DNA from: Haloarchaeobius amylolyticus
GTDB lineage: Archaea; Halobacteriota; Halobacteria; Halobacteriales; Natrialbaceae
NCBI RefSeq assembly: GCF_026616195.1
Contig: NZ_JANHDH010000001.1
Span: forward strand, 2,108,001-2,172,000
Length of the DNA: 64,000 nt
Direction: 5' to 3'
Both the position numbers and the translations under genes were made by a program. The first letter of the stretch is position 1, and every line of letters begins with the position of its first letter. The notes beneath the pieces were generated by a model. The model worked only from the letters and a program-made list of their open reading frames with translations, was not told the DNA's origin and did no database searches. Positions 9,098-17,765 of the stretch are shown piece after piece.

Positions 9098-10225
9098 ATG
9101 CCACTACGACGACTCACGACGCGGCTGCATCGAATCGTCCACTGGTCGCCCGACGACGCACAGGTCGGTCGGGAGCCGACCCGGGCGCTCGGCGACGAGC
9201 GCGACCTCTACGAGGTGTCGACCTGGGAACCACGGAGCGTGCTCGACCGGGTCGCGCTGGCAGCCGGGCGGGGCATCGGTGGGTACTGGAAGGTCCTGCT
9301 CGTGGCCGTCCTGTTCGTCGTCGCGACGGCCTCGGCCGGGGCGACGCTCGTCGTCCTCTGGCTCGTGCCCGGACTCGGGGCGTACACCCTGCTGTCGGTC
9401 GTCCTCGCGGCCGGCATCACGGTCTCGCTCTGGGCCGTCTTCGCGCCCGGACTGGCACTGCGGTCGCTGGTCGTCACCTTCGCGCTCGGCGTCCTCCTGG
9501 CGGCGCTGGCGGTCACCTGGAACACGGCGCTGGGTGGCGTCGAGTCCCTGCCACTGGTCGGGGTCGTCCTCTACGCCTTCCTCGTCGTCGCACCCGGCGA
9601 GGAGGTGGCGAAACTGCTGGCGGTGCGCCTGTACGCCTACACCGACGACCGGCAGTTCGGCCGGGTCGTCGACGGGGCGGTCTACGGCGCCGTGGCCGGC
9701 CTGGCCTTCGCGACCTACGAGAACGTCGGCTTCCTCATGCAGGAGGCGCTGGTCGCCCTCCAGCAGCCGTACACCCCACTCGCGTTCGTGCTGGGGGACG
9801 TGGCGGCGACCCGCCTGCTCAGCGCGCCGGGGCACGTCCTCTACACCGCGTTCGCGGGCTACTACCTCGGGCTGGCCCGGTTCAACCGCGAGCACGCGGG
9901 CGCCATCGTCCTGAAGGGCCTGCTCGTCGTCGTGGTCGTCCACGCGACGTTCAACGTCCTCATCGCCGAGGCGTTGCCGGACCTGCTCGGCCTCGGCGAC
10001 ATCGGCTGGTCGCTGCTGGTGCTGACCTACGACGGCGCCTTCGGGTACGTGCTCTACCGGAAACTGGCGCGCTACCGCGACGCCTACCGGGCCGCCACCG
10101 AGCAGGGTGGGGAACCACCGGGCGTCCCGCCGACCGCCGCCCCGCCCGGGGCGCCACCCGACCCGGCGGTCGAGACAGTGTCGGGTGGTGGGGGACCACC
10201 GGACGACGACGCACCGCCGCACTGA
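9098..10225 (+). CDS. PrsW-family intramembrane metalloprotease
   Basis: This 375-residue protein has about eight membrane helices and all PrsW/CAAX-protease-like motifs: GEEVAKLL (Glu168, Glu169, Lys172), FATYENVGF (Glu208, Asn209) and PGHVLYTAFAGYYLG (His246). A further His lies in HATFNVL. PrsW enzymes cleave membrane proteins in site-1 style; the founding bacterial member acts on an anti-sigma factor, so its archaeal substrate must differ and is unknown. The C-terminal 40 residues are a Pro/Gly-rich cytoplasmic tail. The ATG at 9098 is preferred over upstream in-frame starts because the residues before it are low-complexity. Confidence 0.85.
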   Translation: MPLRRLTTRLHRIVHWSPDDAQVGREPTRALGDERDLYEVSTWEPRSVLDRVALAAGRGIGGYWKVLLVAVLFVVATASAGATLVVLWLVPGLGAYTLLSVVLAAGITVSLWAVFAPGLALRSLVVTFALGVLLAALAVTWNTALGGVESLPLVGVVLYAFLVVAPGEEVAKLLAVRLYAYTDDRQFGRVVDGAVYGAVAGLAFATYENVGFLMQEALVALQQPYTPLAFVLGDVAATRLLSAPGHVLYTAFAGYYLGLARFNREHAGAIVLKGLLVVVVVHATFNVLIAEALPDLLGLGDIGWSLLVLTYDGAFGYVLYRKLARYRDAYRAATEQGGEPPGVPPTAAPPGAPPDPAVETVSGGGGPPDDDAPPH

Positions 10226-10318
10226 GGTGAGTTCACATCACGCGTGCTAGAACCTCTCATTCTACGAAATTCAACCGTTACAGGAAGCGTTAACACCGCC
10301 GAGGTGGTTGCCACGCGC

Positions 10319-11905
10319 ATGAAGGTACTCGTGACCGACCCCATCGCGGACGCCGGCCTGGCCGTGCTCCGGGATGCGGGCCACGAGGTCGAGACAGCGT
10401 ACGACGTGGAGGGCGAGGCCCTCCTCGAAGCAGTGGCCGACGCCAACGGGCTCATCGTCCGCTCCGGGACGGACGTCTCCCGCGAGGTGTTCGAGGCCGC
10501 AGACGACCTCGTCATCGTCGGGCGTGCCGGCATCGGCGTCGACAACATCGACATCGAGGCCGCGACCGACCACGGGGTCATCGTCGCGAACGCGCCCGAG
10601 GGCAACGTCCGCGCCGCCTCCGAGCACACGGTCGCGATGGCGTTCGCCGCCGCGCGCTCCATCCCGCAGGCCCACGTCCGCCTCAAGGGCGGCGAGTGGG
10701 CCAAGGGCGACTACCTCGGGACCGAGGTCAACGGGAAGACCCTGGGCGTCGTCGGCCTCGGCCGCGTCGGCCAGGAGGTCGCGAAGAAGTTCCACAGTCT
10801 CGGCATGGACCTCGTCGCGTTCGACCCGTACATCTCCGAGGAGCGCGCCGAACAGCTCGGCGCCGAACTCGTCGACCTCGAGGAGTGTCTCGAACGCGCC
10901 GACTTCCTCACCGTCCACGTCCCGCTGACCGACGAGACGGCGAACATGATCTCCGACGACGAACTCGCCAAGCTCGCGGGCGGCTACGTCGTCAACTGCG
11001 CCCGCGGTGGCGTCGTCGACGAGGACGCGCTCGCCCGCGCCGTCGAGGACGACGTGCTCGCCGGGGCTGCGGTCGACGTGTTCGCCGAGGAGCCCGTCCC
11101 CGAGGACAACCCGCTGCTCGACATCGACGACGTCGTCGTCACGCCCCACCTCGGCGCGTCCACCGAGGCCGCCCAGGAGAACGTGGCCGTCTCGACCGCC
11201 GAGCAGGTCGTCGCCGCGTTCGCCGGCGAACCCGTGATGAACGCGCTGAACGCCCCGTCCATCGACGAGACGGCGTTCCCACGCCTGAAGCCGTACGTCG
11301 AACTCGCCGAGACCGCCGGCAAGGTCGCCGCCCAGCTGCTCGACGACCGCATCGAGAACATCTCCGTGGTCTACCAGGGCGACATCGCCGACGAGGAGGT
11401 CGACTTCGTCACCGCCAGCGCGCTCAAGGGCGTCTTCGAGCCGCTGGAGTGGCAGGTCAACGCGGTCAACGCCCCGCGCATCGCCGAGGAGCGCGGCGTC
11501 GAGGTCACCGAGTCCAAGACCCGTTCGGCCGAGGACTTCCAGAGCCTCATCACGGTGAAGGTCTCCGACGGCGACGACGAGGTCTCGGTCTGTGGAACCC
11601 TGTTCGCGGGCGACGACCCGCGCATCGTCCGCGTCGACGGCTACCGCGTCGACGCCATCCCGCACGGCCGCATGGTCGTCGCGCGCAACGCCGACGAGCC
11701 CGGCGTCATCGGCCTCATCGGCAGCGTCATGGGTGACTACGACGTGAACATCGCCGGCATGTTCAACGCCCGCGAGACCATCGGCGGGGAGGCACTCACC
11801 GTCTACAACGTCGACAGCGAGGTGCCCGAGGCGGCCATCCAGGCGCTCCACGACGACGACCGCATCATCGAGGTGCGCCAGATCGTCCTGAACGGCGGCG
11901 AGTAA
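10319..11905 (+). CDS. serA: D-3-phosphoglycerate dehydrogenase
   Basis: This 528-residue enzyme oxidises 3-phosphoglycerate to 3-phosphohydroxypyruvate with NAD, the first step of serine synthesis. The N-terminal catalytic domain wraps a Rossmann fold with GLGRVGQEVA. The substrate-binding segment ARGGVVDEDAL and the catalytic His in TPHLGAST are present. The length shows the long form, with an intervening allosteric-substrate-binding domain (about 315-450) and a C-terminal ACT domain (about 455-528, containing NADEPGVIGLIGSVMG) that binds serine for feedback control. The ATG at 10319 starts MKVLVTDP, the usual N-terminus. serB lies nearby on the opposite strand. Confidence 0.95.
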   Translation: MKVLVTDPIADAGLAVLRDAGHEVETAYDVEGEALLEAVADANGLIVRSGTDVSREVFEAADDLVIVGRAGIGVDNIDIEAATDHGVIVANAPEGNVRAASEHTVAMAFAAARSIPQAHVRLKGGEWAKGDYLGTEVNGKTLGVVGLGRVGQEVAKKFHSLGMDLVAFDPYISEERAEQLGAELVDLEECLERADFLTVHVPLTDETANMISDDELAKLAGGYVVNCARGGVVDEDALARAVEDDVLAGAAVDVFAEEPVPEDNPLLDIDDVVVTPHLGASTEAAQENVAVSTAEQVVAAFAGEPVMNALNAPSIDETAFPRLKPYVELAETAGKVAAQLLDDRIENISVVYQGDIADEEVDFVTASALKGVFEPLEWQVNAVNAPRIAEERGVEVTESKTRSAEDFQSLITVKVSDGDDEVSVCGTLFAGDDPRIVRVDGYRVDAIPHGRMVVARNADEPGVIGLIGSVMGDYDVNIAGMFNARETIGGEALTVYNVDSEVPEAAIQALHDDDRIIEVRQIVLNGGE

Positions 11906-12008
11906 CCGCCACGAACCGGTTCTTCTCCCGGCGCCGACCCGTCTTGGTCGGCACATCTTCTGACCTGTCTTCACTTCGACAGCAAGGCGCACAGATATCA
12001 CGTCCCGC

Positions 12009-12152
12009 GTGGCGGTACTGGCATGTCCGAAGCGATGGCAGAACCGGTGGCGGGAGCGGCCGGTCTTCCTCGTCGGTCTCCTGCTGTTCTTCGCGCTCCC
12101 GCTGTTCGACCTCGGTGCGGCGGTCGACGCGTCCATGCAGGCGACGAAGTAG
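12009..12152 (+). CDS. possible small single-helix membrane protein
   Basis: This is a 47-codon frame from a GTG start. After a basic N-terminus (KRWQNRWRERP) it encodes one hydrophobic helix, VFLVGLLLFFALPLFDL, and a short tail. Nearly every third position is G or C, so this frame looks coding, unlike the overlapping frame from the ATG at 12023. A TATA-like AGATATCA at 11993-12000 lies close upstream. The start is uncertain because the box is nearer than usual to the GTG. No family is recognised. Confidence 0.45.
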   Translation: MAVLACPKRWQNRWRERPVFLVGLLLFFALPLFDLGAAVDASMQATK

Positions 12153-12182
12153 GGGGGAGCAGAAGGAGGAGAAGCCCGCTGG

Positions 12183-12467
12183 TCAGGAGAGGAGCGCTTG
12201 CAATCGCGTCAGCAGGGTCTGTACCAGGCCCGGTCGTGTCGACTGGGGTGACGACGACCGGTCCTGCTGGCGTTCGTCCAGGACCGTCTCGTAGCGTTGT
12301 CTGAGTGCCTGTACCTGCGTCTCTCTGGCCGAGAGCTCGCGTTCGAGTTCGTCGATGCGCTCTCTGAGGGCGTCGGCGTCCGGCTCGTCCGCGGCGCGGT
12401 CGTCCGCGGCCTGCGACTGCTCGGTGTGGGTCGCGCCACGCGGCGCTGAGGTGGCGTACTGTGACAC
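12183..12467 (-). CDS. small coiled-coil protein
   Basis: This is a 94-residue acidic protein. After a Ser/Ala/Asp-rich N-terminus it forms one long charged heptad-like helix (about residues 32-66, with ALRERIDELERELSARETQ) and ends in a short hydrophobic stretch, LVQTLLTRLQALL. This would suit a dimeric coiled coil. The GTG at 12467 is the only reasonable start. It faces the small membrane ORF tail to tail. No function is recognised. Confidence 0.6.
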   Translation of the reverse strand: MSQYATSAPRGATHTEQSQAADDRAADEPDADALRERIDELERELSARETQVQALRQRYETVLDERQQDRSSSPQSTRPGLVQTLLTRLQALLS

Positions 12468-12572
12468 GTATGGTACGAGGTACCACGACTACAAGAAACG
12501 CCGGCAGACCGGTGACGGACGAGCGTCAGACGCGGCGGCCGGCCGGCGGACGGGTGTCAGACGCGACCGGCG

Positions 12573-13832
12573 TCACTCGGCGAGGTGGTCGAGCACGCCC
12601 TCGGTGTCGCCGGGGACGGGCTCGGGGTCGGCACCGGCCTCGGCGGCCGCGTCGGGGTCCTTGAGCAGGTGGCCGGTGGTCAGGCAGACGACGCGCTCGT
12701 CGGCGGCGATCTCGCCCTGTTCGCGGAGCTTGCGCAGGCCGGCGACGCTGGCGGCGGAGGCGGGTTCGACGCCGACACCCTCGCCGGCGAGGTCGCGCTG
12801 TGCCGCGGTGATCTCCTCGTCGCTGACGGCGACGGCGGTGCCGCCGGTCTCGCGGATGCCCGGCAGGGCCTTCGGCGCGTTCACCGGGTTGCCGATGCGG
12901 ATGGCGGTCGCGATGGTCTCGACCTCGTCCCAGCGGCGGGTGTCCGCGGCGCCCGCCTCGATGGCTTCGACCATCGGGGCCGCACCTTCGGCCTGGACGC
13001 CGGTGAGCTTCGGGACCTCCTCGGGTTCGAGGGCGCCGGCCTGCACGAGTTCGCGGAAGCACTTGTACAGCGCCGAGGTGTTGCCCGCGTTGCCGACGGG
13101 GAGGACGATGCGGTCCGGGTACTCGCCGTAATCGTCCCTGTGGGCCTCGAGAATCTCCAGCCCGATGGTCTTCTGACCCTCCAGCCGGAAGGGGTTGAGC
13201 GAGTTGAGCAGGTACGCCTCGCCACGCGATGCGAGGTCCTGGACGATGTCGAGGCAGGTGTCGAAGTTCCCGTCGACCTCGAGGATGCGGGCGCCGTGCA
13301 GGGAGGCCTGTGCGACCTTGCCGGCGGCGACCTTGCCGGCGGGCAGGAGCACGAGCGTCTCCAGCCCGGCACGCGCGCCGTAGGCGGCGAGCGCGGCCGA
13401 GGTGTTCCCGGTCGAGGCGCAGGCGAGGCGGTCCACGCCGAGTTCCTGGGCGACGCGGACGCCCATGGTCATGCCGCGGTCCTTGAACGAGCCGGTCGGG
13501 TTCATCCCCTCGTGCTTGACGCGCAGGCTCTCGATGCCGATGTCGTCCTCCAGCCGGGGGACCCGGTGCAGGGGGGTGTCACCCTCTGGCAGGGTGACCC
13601 CGACCTCGAAGGGGAGCGCCGCCGAGTACCGCCAGACGCCGCGGCCCTCGAACTCGTCCCAGGTGGGCAGGTCGGCGTAGCGGACCTCCAGCAGCGCGTC
13701 GCAGTCACAGGTGTAGCGGATGTCGTCGAACGGTGCGTAGGTGTCGCCGCAGTCGATGCATTCGAGCCAGACGCCGTCGTCGGCCTCGGCCGGCTCGGCC
13801 GGCGCCTCCGCGTGCAGCGGGAGAGAACTCAT
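12573..13832 (-). CDS. thrC: threonine synthase
   Basis: This 419-residue PLP enzyme converts O-phospho-L-homoserine to L-threonine. The PLP lysine lies in NPTGSFKDRGM (Lys117), and the glycine-rich phosphate loop is LPVGNAGNTSALY. The N-terminus holds two Cys pairs (Cys25/Cys28 and Cys42/Cys44), a zinc-ribbon-like addition seen in many archaeal threonine synthases. The ATG at 13832 has a T-rich box (CTTTTTGCC) about 25 bases upstream, consistent with a leaderless mRNA. Cysteate or cystathionine synthases are relatives, but length and motifs fit ThrC. Confidence 0.92.
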   Translation of the reverse strand: MSSLPLHAEAPAEPAEADDGVWLECIDCGDTYAPFDDIRYTCDCDALLEVRYADLPTWDEFEGRGVWRYSAALPFEVGVTLPEGDTPLHRVPRLEDDIGIESLRVKHEGMNPTGSFKDRGMTMGVRVAQELGVDRLACASTGNTSAALAAYGARAGLETLVLLPAGKVAAGKVAQASLHGARILEVDGNFDTCLDIVQDLASRGEAYLLNSLNPFRLEGQKTIGLEILEAHRDDYGEYPDRIVLPVGNAGNTSALYKCFRELVQAGALEPEEVPKLTGVQAEGAAPMVEAIEAGAADTRRWDEVETIATAIRIGNPVNAPKALPGIRETGGTAVAVSDEEITAAQRDLAGEGVGVEPASAASVAGLRKLREQGEIAADERVVCLTTGHLLKDPDAAAEAGADPEPVPGDTEGVLDHLAE

Positions 13833-13894
13833 TATCGGCGGATTGCGCTACGCGGGCAAAAAGACGCAGGTTTCCGCGAAGGCTGCCGATTCGA

Positions 13895-14281
13895 CTACTC
13901 CGGCAGTTCCCCGTCGAACTCCTCGATGACCTCGTGGACGTTCTCGGTCCACTCGTCGAGCGCCTGGTGGAGCATCTCCTTGGCCTCGGGGAGGGACTCG
14001 GCGGTGTACTGGTAGACGTAGCCACCGGAGTCGAGCAGGCGGCGTTCCCGCGAGGCGAGGCCGCGTTCGAGCAGCGTCGACAGCGACCGGTTGACGTTGC
14101 TGCGGTCCCGTTCGAGTTCCGCCGCGAGTTCCTCGACGGTGCTGCCGGGCTGGTCGATGAGCGCGAGGTACGTCCGCGTCTCGTGCTGGTGGATGCCGAA
14201 GACGCAGCTCATGACCTCGCGGAAGCCGGGGTCTGGCTGTTCCATGAGGTCGCCGAGGTCGTCCGGCGTCGCGTCTGCCAT
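13895..14281 (-). CDS. TrmB-like winged-helix transcription regulator
   Basis: This 128-residue protein has a winged helix-turn-helix over about residues 33-95 (ETRTYLALIDQPGSTVEELA, then DRSNVNRSLSTLLERGL), followed by a wing (LLDSGGYVYQYTA) and a C-terminal helix that could dimerise. It lacks the sugar-binding domain of full TrmB proteins. Haloarchaea have many such one-domain regulators. It lies between thrC and another minus-strand orphan, about 60 bases upstream of the thrC start, so local control is possible but not shown. Confidence 0.75.
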   Translation of the reverse strand: MADATPDDLGDLMEQPDPGFREVMSCVFGIHQHETRTYLALIDQPGSTVEELAAELERDRSNVNRSLSTLLERGLASRERRLLDSGGYVYQYTAESLPEAKEMLHQALDEWTENVHEVIEEFDGELPE

Positions 14282-14312
14282 AGCGTGAGAATGGAGGTGT
14301 GGCGCCTAAAGA

Positions 14313-14561
14313 CTACTCCTCGCGGTCGATGTCGATGTAGCCCTGCTTCTCGATGCACATGCGCATCTCGTCCTCGGACTCGTGTTTGTGCAGCGTGGTC
14401 GGCGTGTCGCAGTAGAAGATCCGGCCGTCGTGGCGCAGCGTGACCTCGTGGTCGACGCCGAGCATCTCGGTGGTGATGACGACGCGCCGTCCCTCCCGCA
14501 ACGCGTCGAGTATCTCGTCGGCGCTGAGTTCCCCCGCCCGTGCTCGCAGTGGCTCCGGCAT
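14313..14561 (-). CDS. small haloarchaeal protein, unknown function
   Basis: This 82-residue soluble protein starts MPEPLRARAGELSADEI. It contains a strand-rich core (RRVVITTEMLGVDHEVTLRH, then GRIFYCDTPTT) and an acidic C-terminus with two cysteines overall (in FYCDT and MCIEK). The ATG at 14561 is preferred because residues before it are Arg-rich and non-halophilic. It lies 31 bases upstream of the winged-helix regulator and may be co-transcribed with it. Confidence 0.7.
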   Translation of the reverse strand: MPEPLRARAGELSADEILDALREGRRVVITTEMLGVDHEVTLRHDGRIFYCDTPTTLHKHESEDEMRMCIEKQGYIDIDREE

Positions 14562-14703
14562 TGTCGTTCGATTCGTACTCCGGCGGCGCTCTACCTGATT
14601 CTTTCGACACCGTCTGTCACGGTAACGTTCCACTCACCTGGGGAGTGCATGGCCCGTGCCAACAAGCACCAGTGCTATTCCGTCCTGACCCATATCTTAT
14701 ACT

Positions 14704-15216
14704 ATGGCACCCGAAACCACAACACCCACAGACGTTGAAACTACCAACAAACTGAAAGCATGGCAGGGCGGGGTCGTCGGCGGACTCGTCGGGGGTGCCG
14801 TCTTCGGCATCCTGCTGACCCTGCAGGCCCCCGGCGTCATCGAGAACGGCATCCCGGCGCTGCTCGGGCTCTCCGGCGGGCTGGCCGGCTGGACCATCCA
14901 CATGTCCATCTCGGCGGTCCTCGGGGTGGCCTTCGCCGCGCTCCACGAGCAACTGCCCCAGGTCGGGGCGGACGTCCAGAAGAACATCGCCGCAGGAATC
15001 GTGTTCGGTATCGTACTCTGGGCGATACTCGCGGTCACGGTGATGCCGTTCTGGCTGCAGGCCGTCGGCTTCGCCGGCGCCCCGGCCTTCCCGAACATCA
15101 GCACCACCAGCCTCGTCGGGCACCTCGCCTTCGGCGGCGTCCTCGGCGCGGTGTACCCGCTCGTGACCTTCACGACCGGGGCCGTCGAGGCCGAGACCGG
15201 GACGCAACCGCAGTGA
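14704..15216 (+). CDS. membrane protein, first of a tandem paralogous pair
   Basis: This 170-residue protein has a polar Thr-rich N-terminus, then four to five membrane helices starting at VVGGLVGGAVFGILLTLQ. The core pattern (Gly-rich first helix, a conserved MPFWLQAVGF loop, and VGHLAFGGVLGAVYPLV at the end) is repeated in the next gene, which has LWPLWLNNVGF and VGHVVYGLLLGLVLAML at the same positions. AT-rich sequence (CATATCTTATACT) lies directly before the ATG, closer than a normal TATA box. Function unknown. Confidence 0.75.
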   Translation: MAPETTTPTDVETTNKLKAWQGGVVGGLVGGAVFGILLTLQAPGVIENGIPALLGLSGGLAGWTIHMSISAVLGVAFAALHEQLPQVGADVQKNIAAGIVFGIVLWAILAVTVMPFWLQAVGFAGAPAFPNISTTSLVGHLAFGGVLGAVYPLVTFTTGAVEAETGTQPQ

Positions 15217-15299
15217 CGTGGTGGTGATAGCCACCAACGCGTGCATCCCGGACACACGACCGGGGCATCGCTTTTTATACGGGCAGGGACGTTGCGGGT

Positions 15300-15785
15300 A
15301 TGTCCACGTCGACCGACACGACCGACCCGATACAGAACCGTAACGCGATGGCGCTGGGGGGTGGCATCGGCGGCCTCGTCGCCGGGCTCGTCTTCGGCGT
15401 GCTCATCCAGTTCCAGCTCGGCCGGATGACCGCCATCGGCGCGATGTACACCCTCGGCGAGCCGAGCCTGAGCGTGGGCTGGATGGCACACCTCGCCCAC
15501 AGCGTCCTGTTCGGCGCGCTGTTCGGGGTCGCCGTCGACCGGGAACCGCTCCGCGAGACGGTAGGTGCCTACCACGTCGGCATCGGCACGGCGGTCGCCT
15601 TCGGCGTCGCACTGTGGGCACTCAACATCGTGTTCCTGTGGCCGCTCTGGCTGAACAACGTCGGCTTCGGGCCGGGGCTCCCGCTCCCGAATCTCGCCGT
15701 CATGCCCCTCGTCGGGCACGTCGTCTACGGACTCCTGCTCGGACTCGTGCTGGCGATGCTGGTCAGAACCCGCGCACTACACTAG
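15300..15785 (+). CDS. membrane protein, second of a tandem paralogous pair
   Basis: This 161-residue protein shares topology and motifs with the upstream neighbour: a Gly-rich first helix (GGGIGGLVAGLVFGVLIQFQ), a W-rich loop ending NNVGF, and a final VGH-containing helix. The two probably arose by duplication. A TTTTTATACG box at 15271-15280 lies about 26 bases before the ATG, so this copy has its own promoter. Its last 23 bases overlap the end of argF on the other strand. Confidence 0.75.
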   Translation: MSTSTDTTDPIQNRNAMALGGGIGGLVAGLVFGVLIQFQLGRMTAIGAMYTLGEPSLSVGWMAHLAHSVLFGALFGVAVDREPLRETVGAYHVGIGTAVAFGVALWALNIVFLWPLWLNNVGFGPGLPLPNLAVMPLVGHVVYGLLLGLVLAMLVRTRALH

Positions 15786-16713
15786 TCAGGAGCGCCTTCT
15801 GGGCGTGCATGCGGTTCTCGGCCTGCTGCCAGACCAGCGAGCGCTCGCCCTCGATGGTCTCGTCGTCGACCTCCTCGCCGCGGTGGGCGGGCAGGCAGTG
15901 CATGACCTTCGCGTCGGTGCCCGCGAGCAGGTCGCCGTTGAGCTGGAAGCCGTCGAAGGCGGCGACCTTCTCCTCGCGCTCGTCCTCCTCGCCCATGCTG
16001 ACCCACACGTCGGTGTACACCACGTCGGATTGGGCGACGGCCTCGGCCGGGTCGGTGGTGACGGCCGGCTCGTCGCCGAGGTCGGCACAGGCGTCGAGCG
16101 TCTCGTCGCTGAGCCCGTAGCCCTCGGGGGTCGCCACGGTCAGGTCGACGCCGGTCATGGCACAGCCCTTCGCGAACGACTGGGCGACGTTGTTGCCGTC
16201 GCCGACCCAGGCCGCCGACACCTCCGAGAGGTCGCCGAATGTCTCCTGGATGGTCTGCAGGTCCGCGAGCGTCTGGCAGGGATGGGCGTCGTCCGTGAGG
16301 CCGTTGACGACCGGTACGTCGGCATATGCCGCGAGTTCGGTGAGGTCGTCGTGGTCGAACAGGCGGGCCATGATGACGTCGACGTAGCCCGAGAGGGCAC
16401 GCGCCGTGTCCTTGATGGGTTCGCCGCGGTCGAGTTGCGTGTCGTCCGGGCCGAGGAAGACGGCGTGCCCGCCGAGCTGGGTCATCCCCGTCTCGAAGGA
16501 GACGCGGGTGCGCGTCGAGGGCTTCTCGAAGAGCATGGCCAGCGTCTTGCCGGCGAGGTCCGCGTGGGACTCGCCCGCATCGAGCTGTTGCTTGTACGTC
16601 GCCGCCTGCTCGAGGACAGCGTCGAGTTCGGCTGTGCTCAGGTCGTCGACGGTCAGGAAGTGCTTCGTGGTCTGTGCTGGCATCGGTGTGGTGGAGTCGG
16701 TGTGGGTGCTCAT
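15763..16713 (-). CDS. argF: ornithine carbamoyltransferase
   Basis: This 316-residue enzyme joins carbamoyl phosphate and ornithine to citrulline. The carbamoyl-phosphate loop KPSTRTRVSF, the HPCQTLAD motif and the ornithine-loop HCLPAHRG are all present. The ATG at 16713 overlaps the TGA of argE (ATGA), which argues for translational coupling; a second in-frame ATG at 16683 would give a more usual N-terminus. It is the last gene of the argW-to-argF unit. Its 3' end overlaps a convergent membrane-protein gene by 23 bases. Confidence 0.93.
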   Translation of the reverse strand: MSTHTDSTTPMPAQTTKHFLTVDDLSTAELDAVLEQAATYKQQLDAGESHADLAGKTLAMLFEKPSTRTRVSFETGMTQLGGHAVFLGPDDTQLDRGEPIKDTARALSGYVDVIMARLFDHDDLTELAAYADVPVVNGLTDDAHPCQTLADLQTIQETFGDLSEVSAAWVGDGNNVAQSFAKGCAMTGVDLTVATPEGYGLSDETLDACADLGDEPAVTTDPAEAVAQSDVVYTDVWVSMGEEDEREEKVAAFDGFQLNGDLLAGTDAKVMHCLPAHRGEEVDDETIEGERSLVWQQAENRMHAQKALLTSVVRGF

Positions 16714-17765
16714 TGCAGTTCGTCGGAGACGGTCTCTAAGACCGCGATGGCGTCGTCGTAGTCGGACAGCGCGATACGTTCGTCCGGCGCGTGGTCCAGT
16801 GCGGAGTCGCCCGGGCCGTAGGTGGCCATCGGGCAGTCCCACGCGGCGGCGTACAGGTTCACGTCGGCGGTGCCGGTCTTGCGGAGGAGGCGGGGGTCGC
16901 CCCCTCGTCGGCGTATCGCGACGCGGAACGCTCGCGCGACCTCGCTTCGCGGGCTCACCATCACGGGCGGGATGTGGTCGTCCCACTCGATGGAACCCGC
17001 AGCCAGCGCGGCTTCGACCGTCTCGCGGATGGCCGCGGCGTCGGTGCCGGGCGGAATCCGGAACTGTGCGTCGATCGTCGCCTCGTAGGCGAGGCCGTCC
17101 GCGGTGACGCCCCCGTCGATGGCGACGGGTTTCGCCGTCACGGAGTCGAACACCTCGCCGTCGGCGGCCGGCGGGTACGCGTCCTCGACGCGCTCCCACC
17201 AGGCCATCGCGTCCTGGATGGCGTTGGGCTCGGGGCGCGAGGTGTGCGCCGAGTCGGTGTGGGCCGTGTACTGCGCGGTGAGGAAGCCGCGGTAGCCGAG
17301 CGTCACGCCGTCCCAGCCCGAGGGTTCGCCGTTGATGACGGCGTCGGGCTCTGCACGGTCCTCGACGAGGTAGCGCGCCCCGCGGGAGTCGGACTCCTCG
17401 CCGACGACGCCGACGAAGGAGACGCCGGTGCGGACCGCCGCGACGGCCATAGCACACAGCGGGCCGGTCGCGTCGACGGTCCCGCGGCCCCAGAGGACCG
17501 TCTCGCCGTCCTCCTCCTCGATGCGGACCGGGATGTCGCCGGGCACCGTGTCGATGTGGGAGGTCAGCAGGACCGAGTCGTCGGCCGGGGCGCGGACGTT
17601 CCCGACCTCGTCGATGTACGCCTCGCGGTCGTGTTCCTGGAAGAAGTTGCGCAGGCGCTCGGCGGCGGCCGTCTCCTCGCCCGAGGGCGAGGGGATGGAG
17701 ACCATGGATTCGAGCAGTTCGCGGGCGACCCCGTCGCTGACTGCGGTTGCCATGCTCGTGCTCAT
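16710..17765 (-). CDS. argE: [LysW]-ornithine (or -lysine) hydrolase, M20 peptidase family
   Basis: This 351-residue zinc peptidase releases ornithine from the C-terminal glutamate of the carrier protein ArgW/LysW. Visible M20 motifs are SHIDTVPG (metal His and Asp), GRGTVDATG (bridging Asp), GEESDSRG (catalytic Glu) and the late metal His in ALDHAPDE. This short LysK/ArgE type lacks signals for export. It overlaps both neighbours by ATGA-type junctions. Because haloarchaea are generally thought to make lysine by the diaminopimelate route, ornithine release is the more likely role. Confidence 0.88.
   Translation of the reverse strand: MSTSMATAVSDGVARELLESMVSIPSPSGEETAAAERLRNFFQEHDREAYIDEVGNVRAPADDSVLLTSHIDTVPGDIPVRIEEEDGETVLWGRGTVDATGPLCAMAVAAVRTGVSFVGVVGEESDSRGARYLVEDRAEPDAVINGEPSGWDGVTLGYRGFLTAQYTAHTDSAHTSRPEPNAIQDAMAWWERVEDAYPPAADGEVFDSVTAKPVAIDGGVTADGLAYEATIDAQFRIPPGTDAAAIRETVEAALAAGSIEWDDHIPPVMVSPRSEVARAFRVAIRRRGGDPRLLRKTGTADVNLYAAAWDCPMATYGPGDSALDHAPDERIALSDYDDAIAVLETVSDELQ

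Noticed and set aside
12023-12304. 93-codon plus-strand frame from the ATG at 12023
   Set aside because: Its product is Arg/Pro/Gly-rich; the overlapping frame from 12009 has the better third-position pattern and a clear membrane helix.
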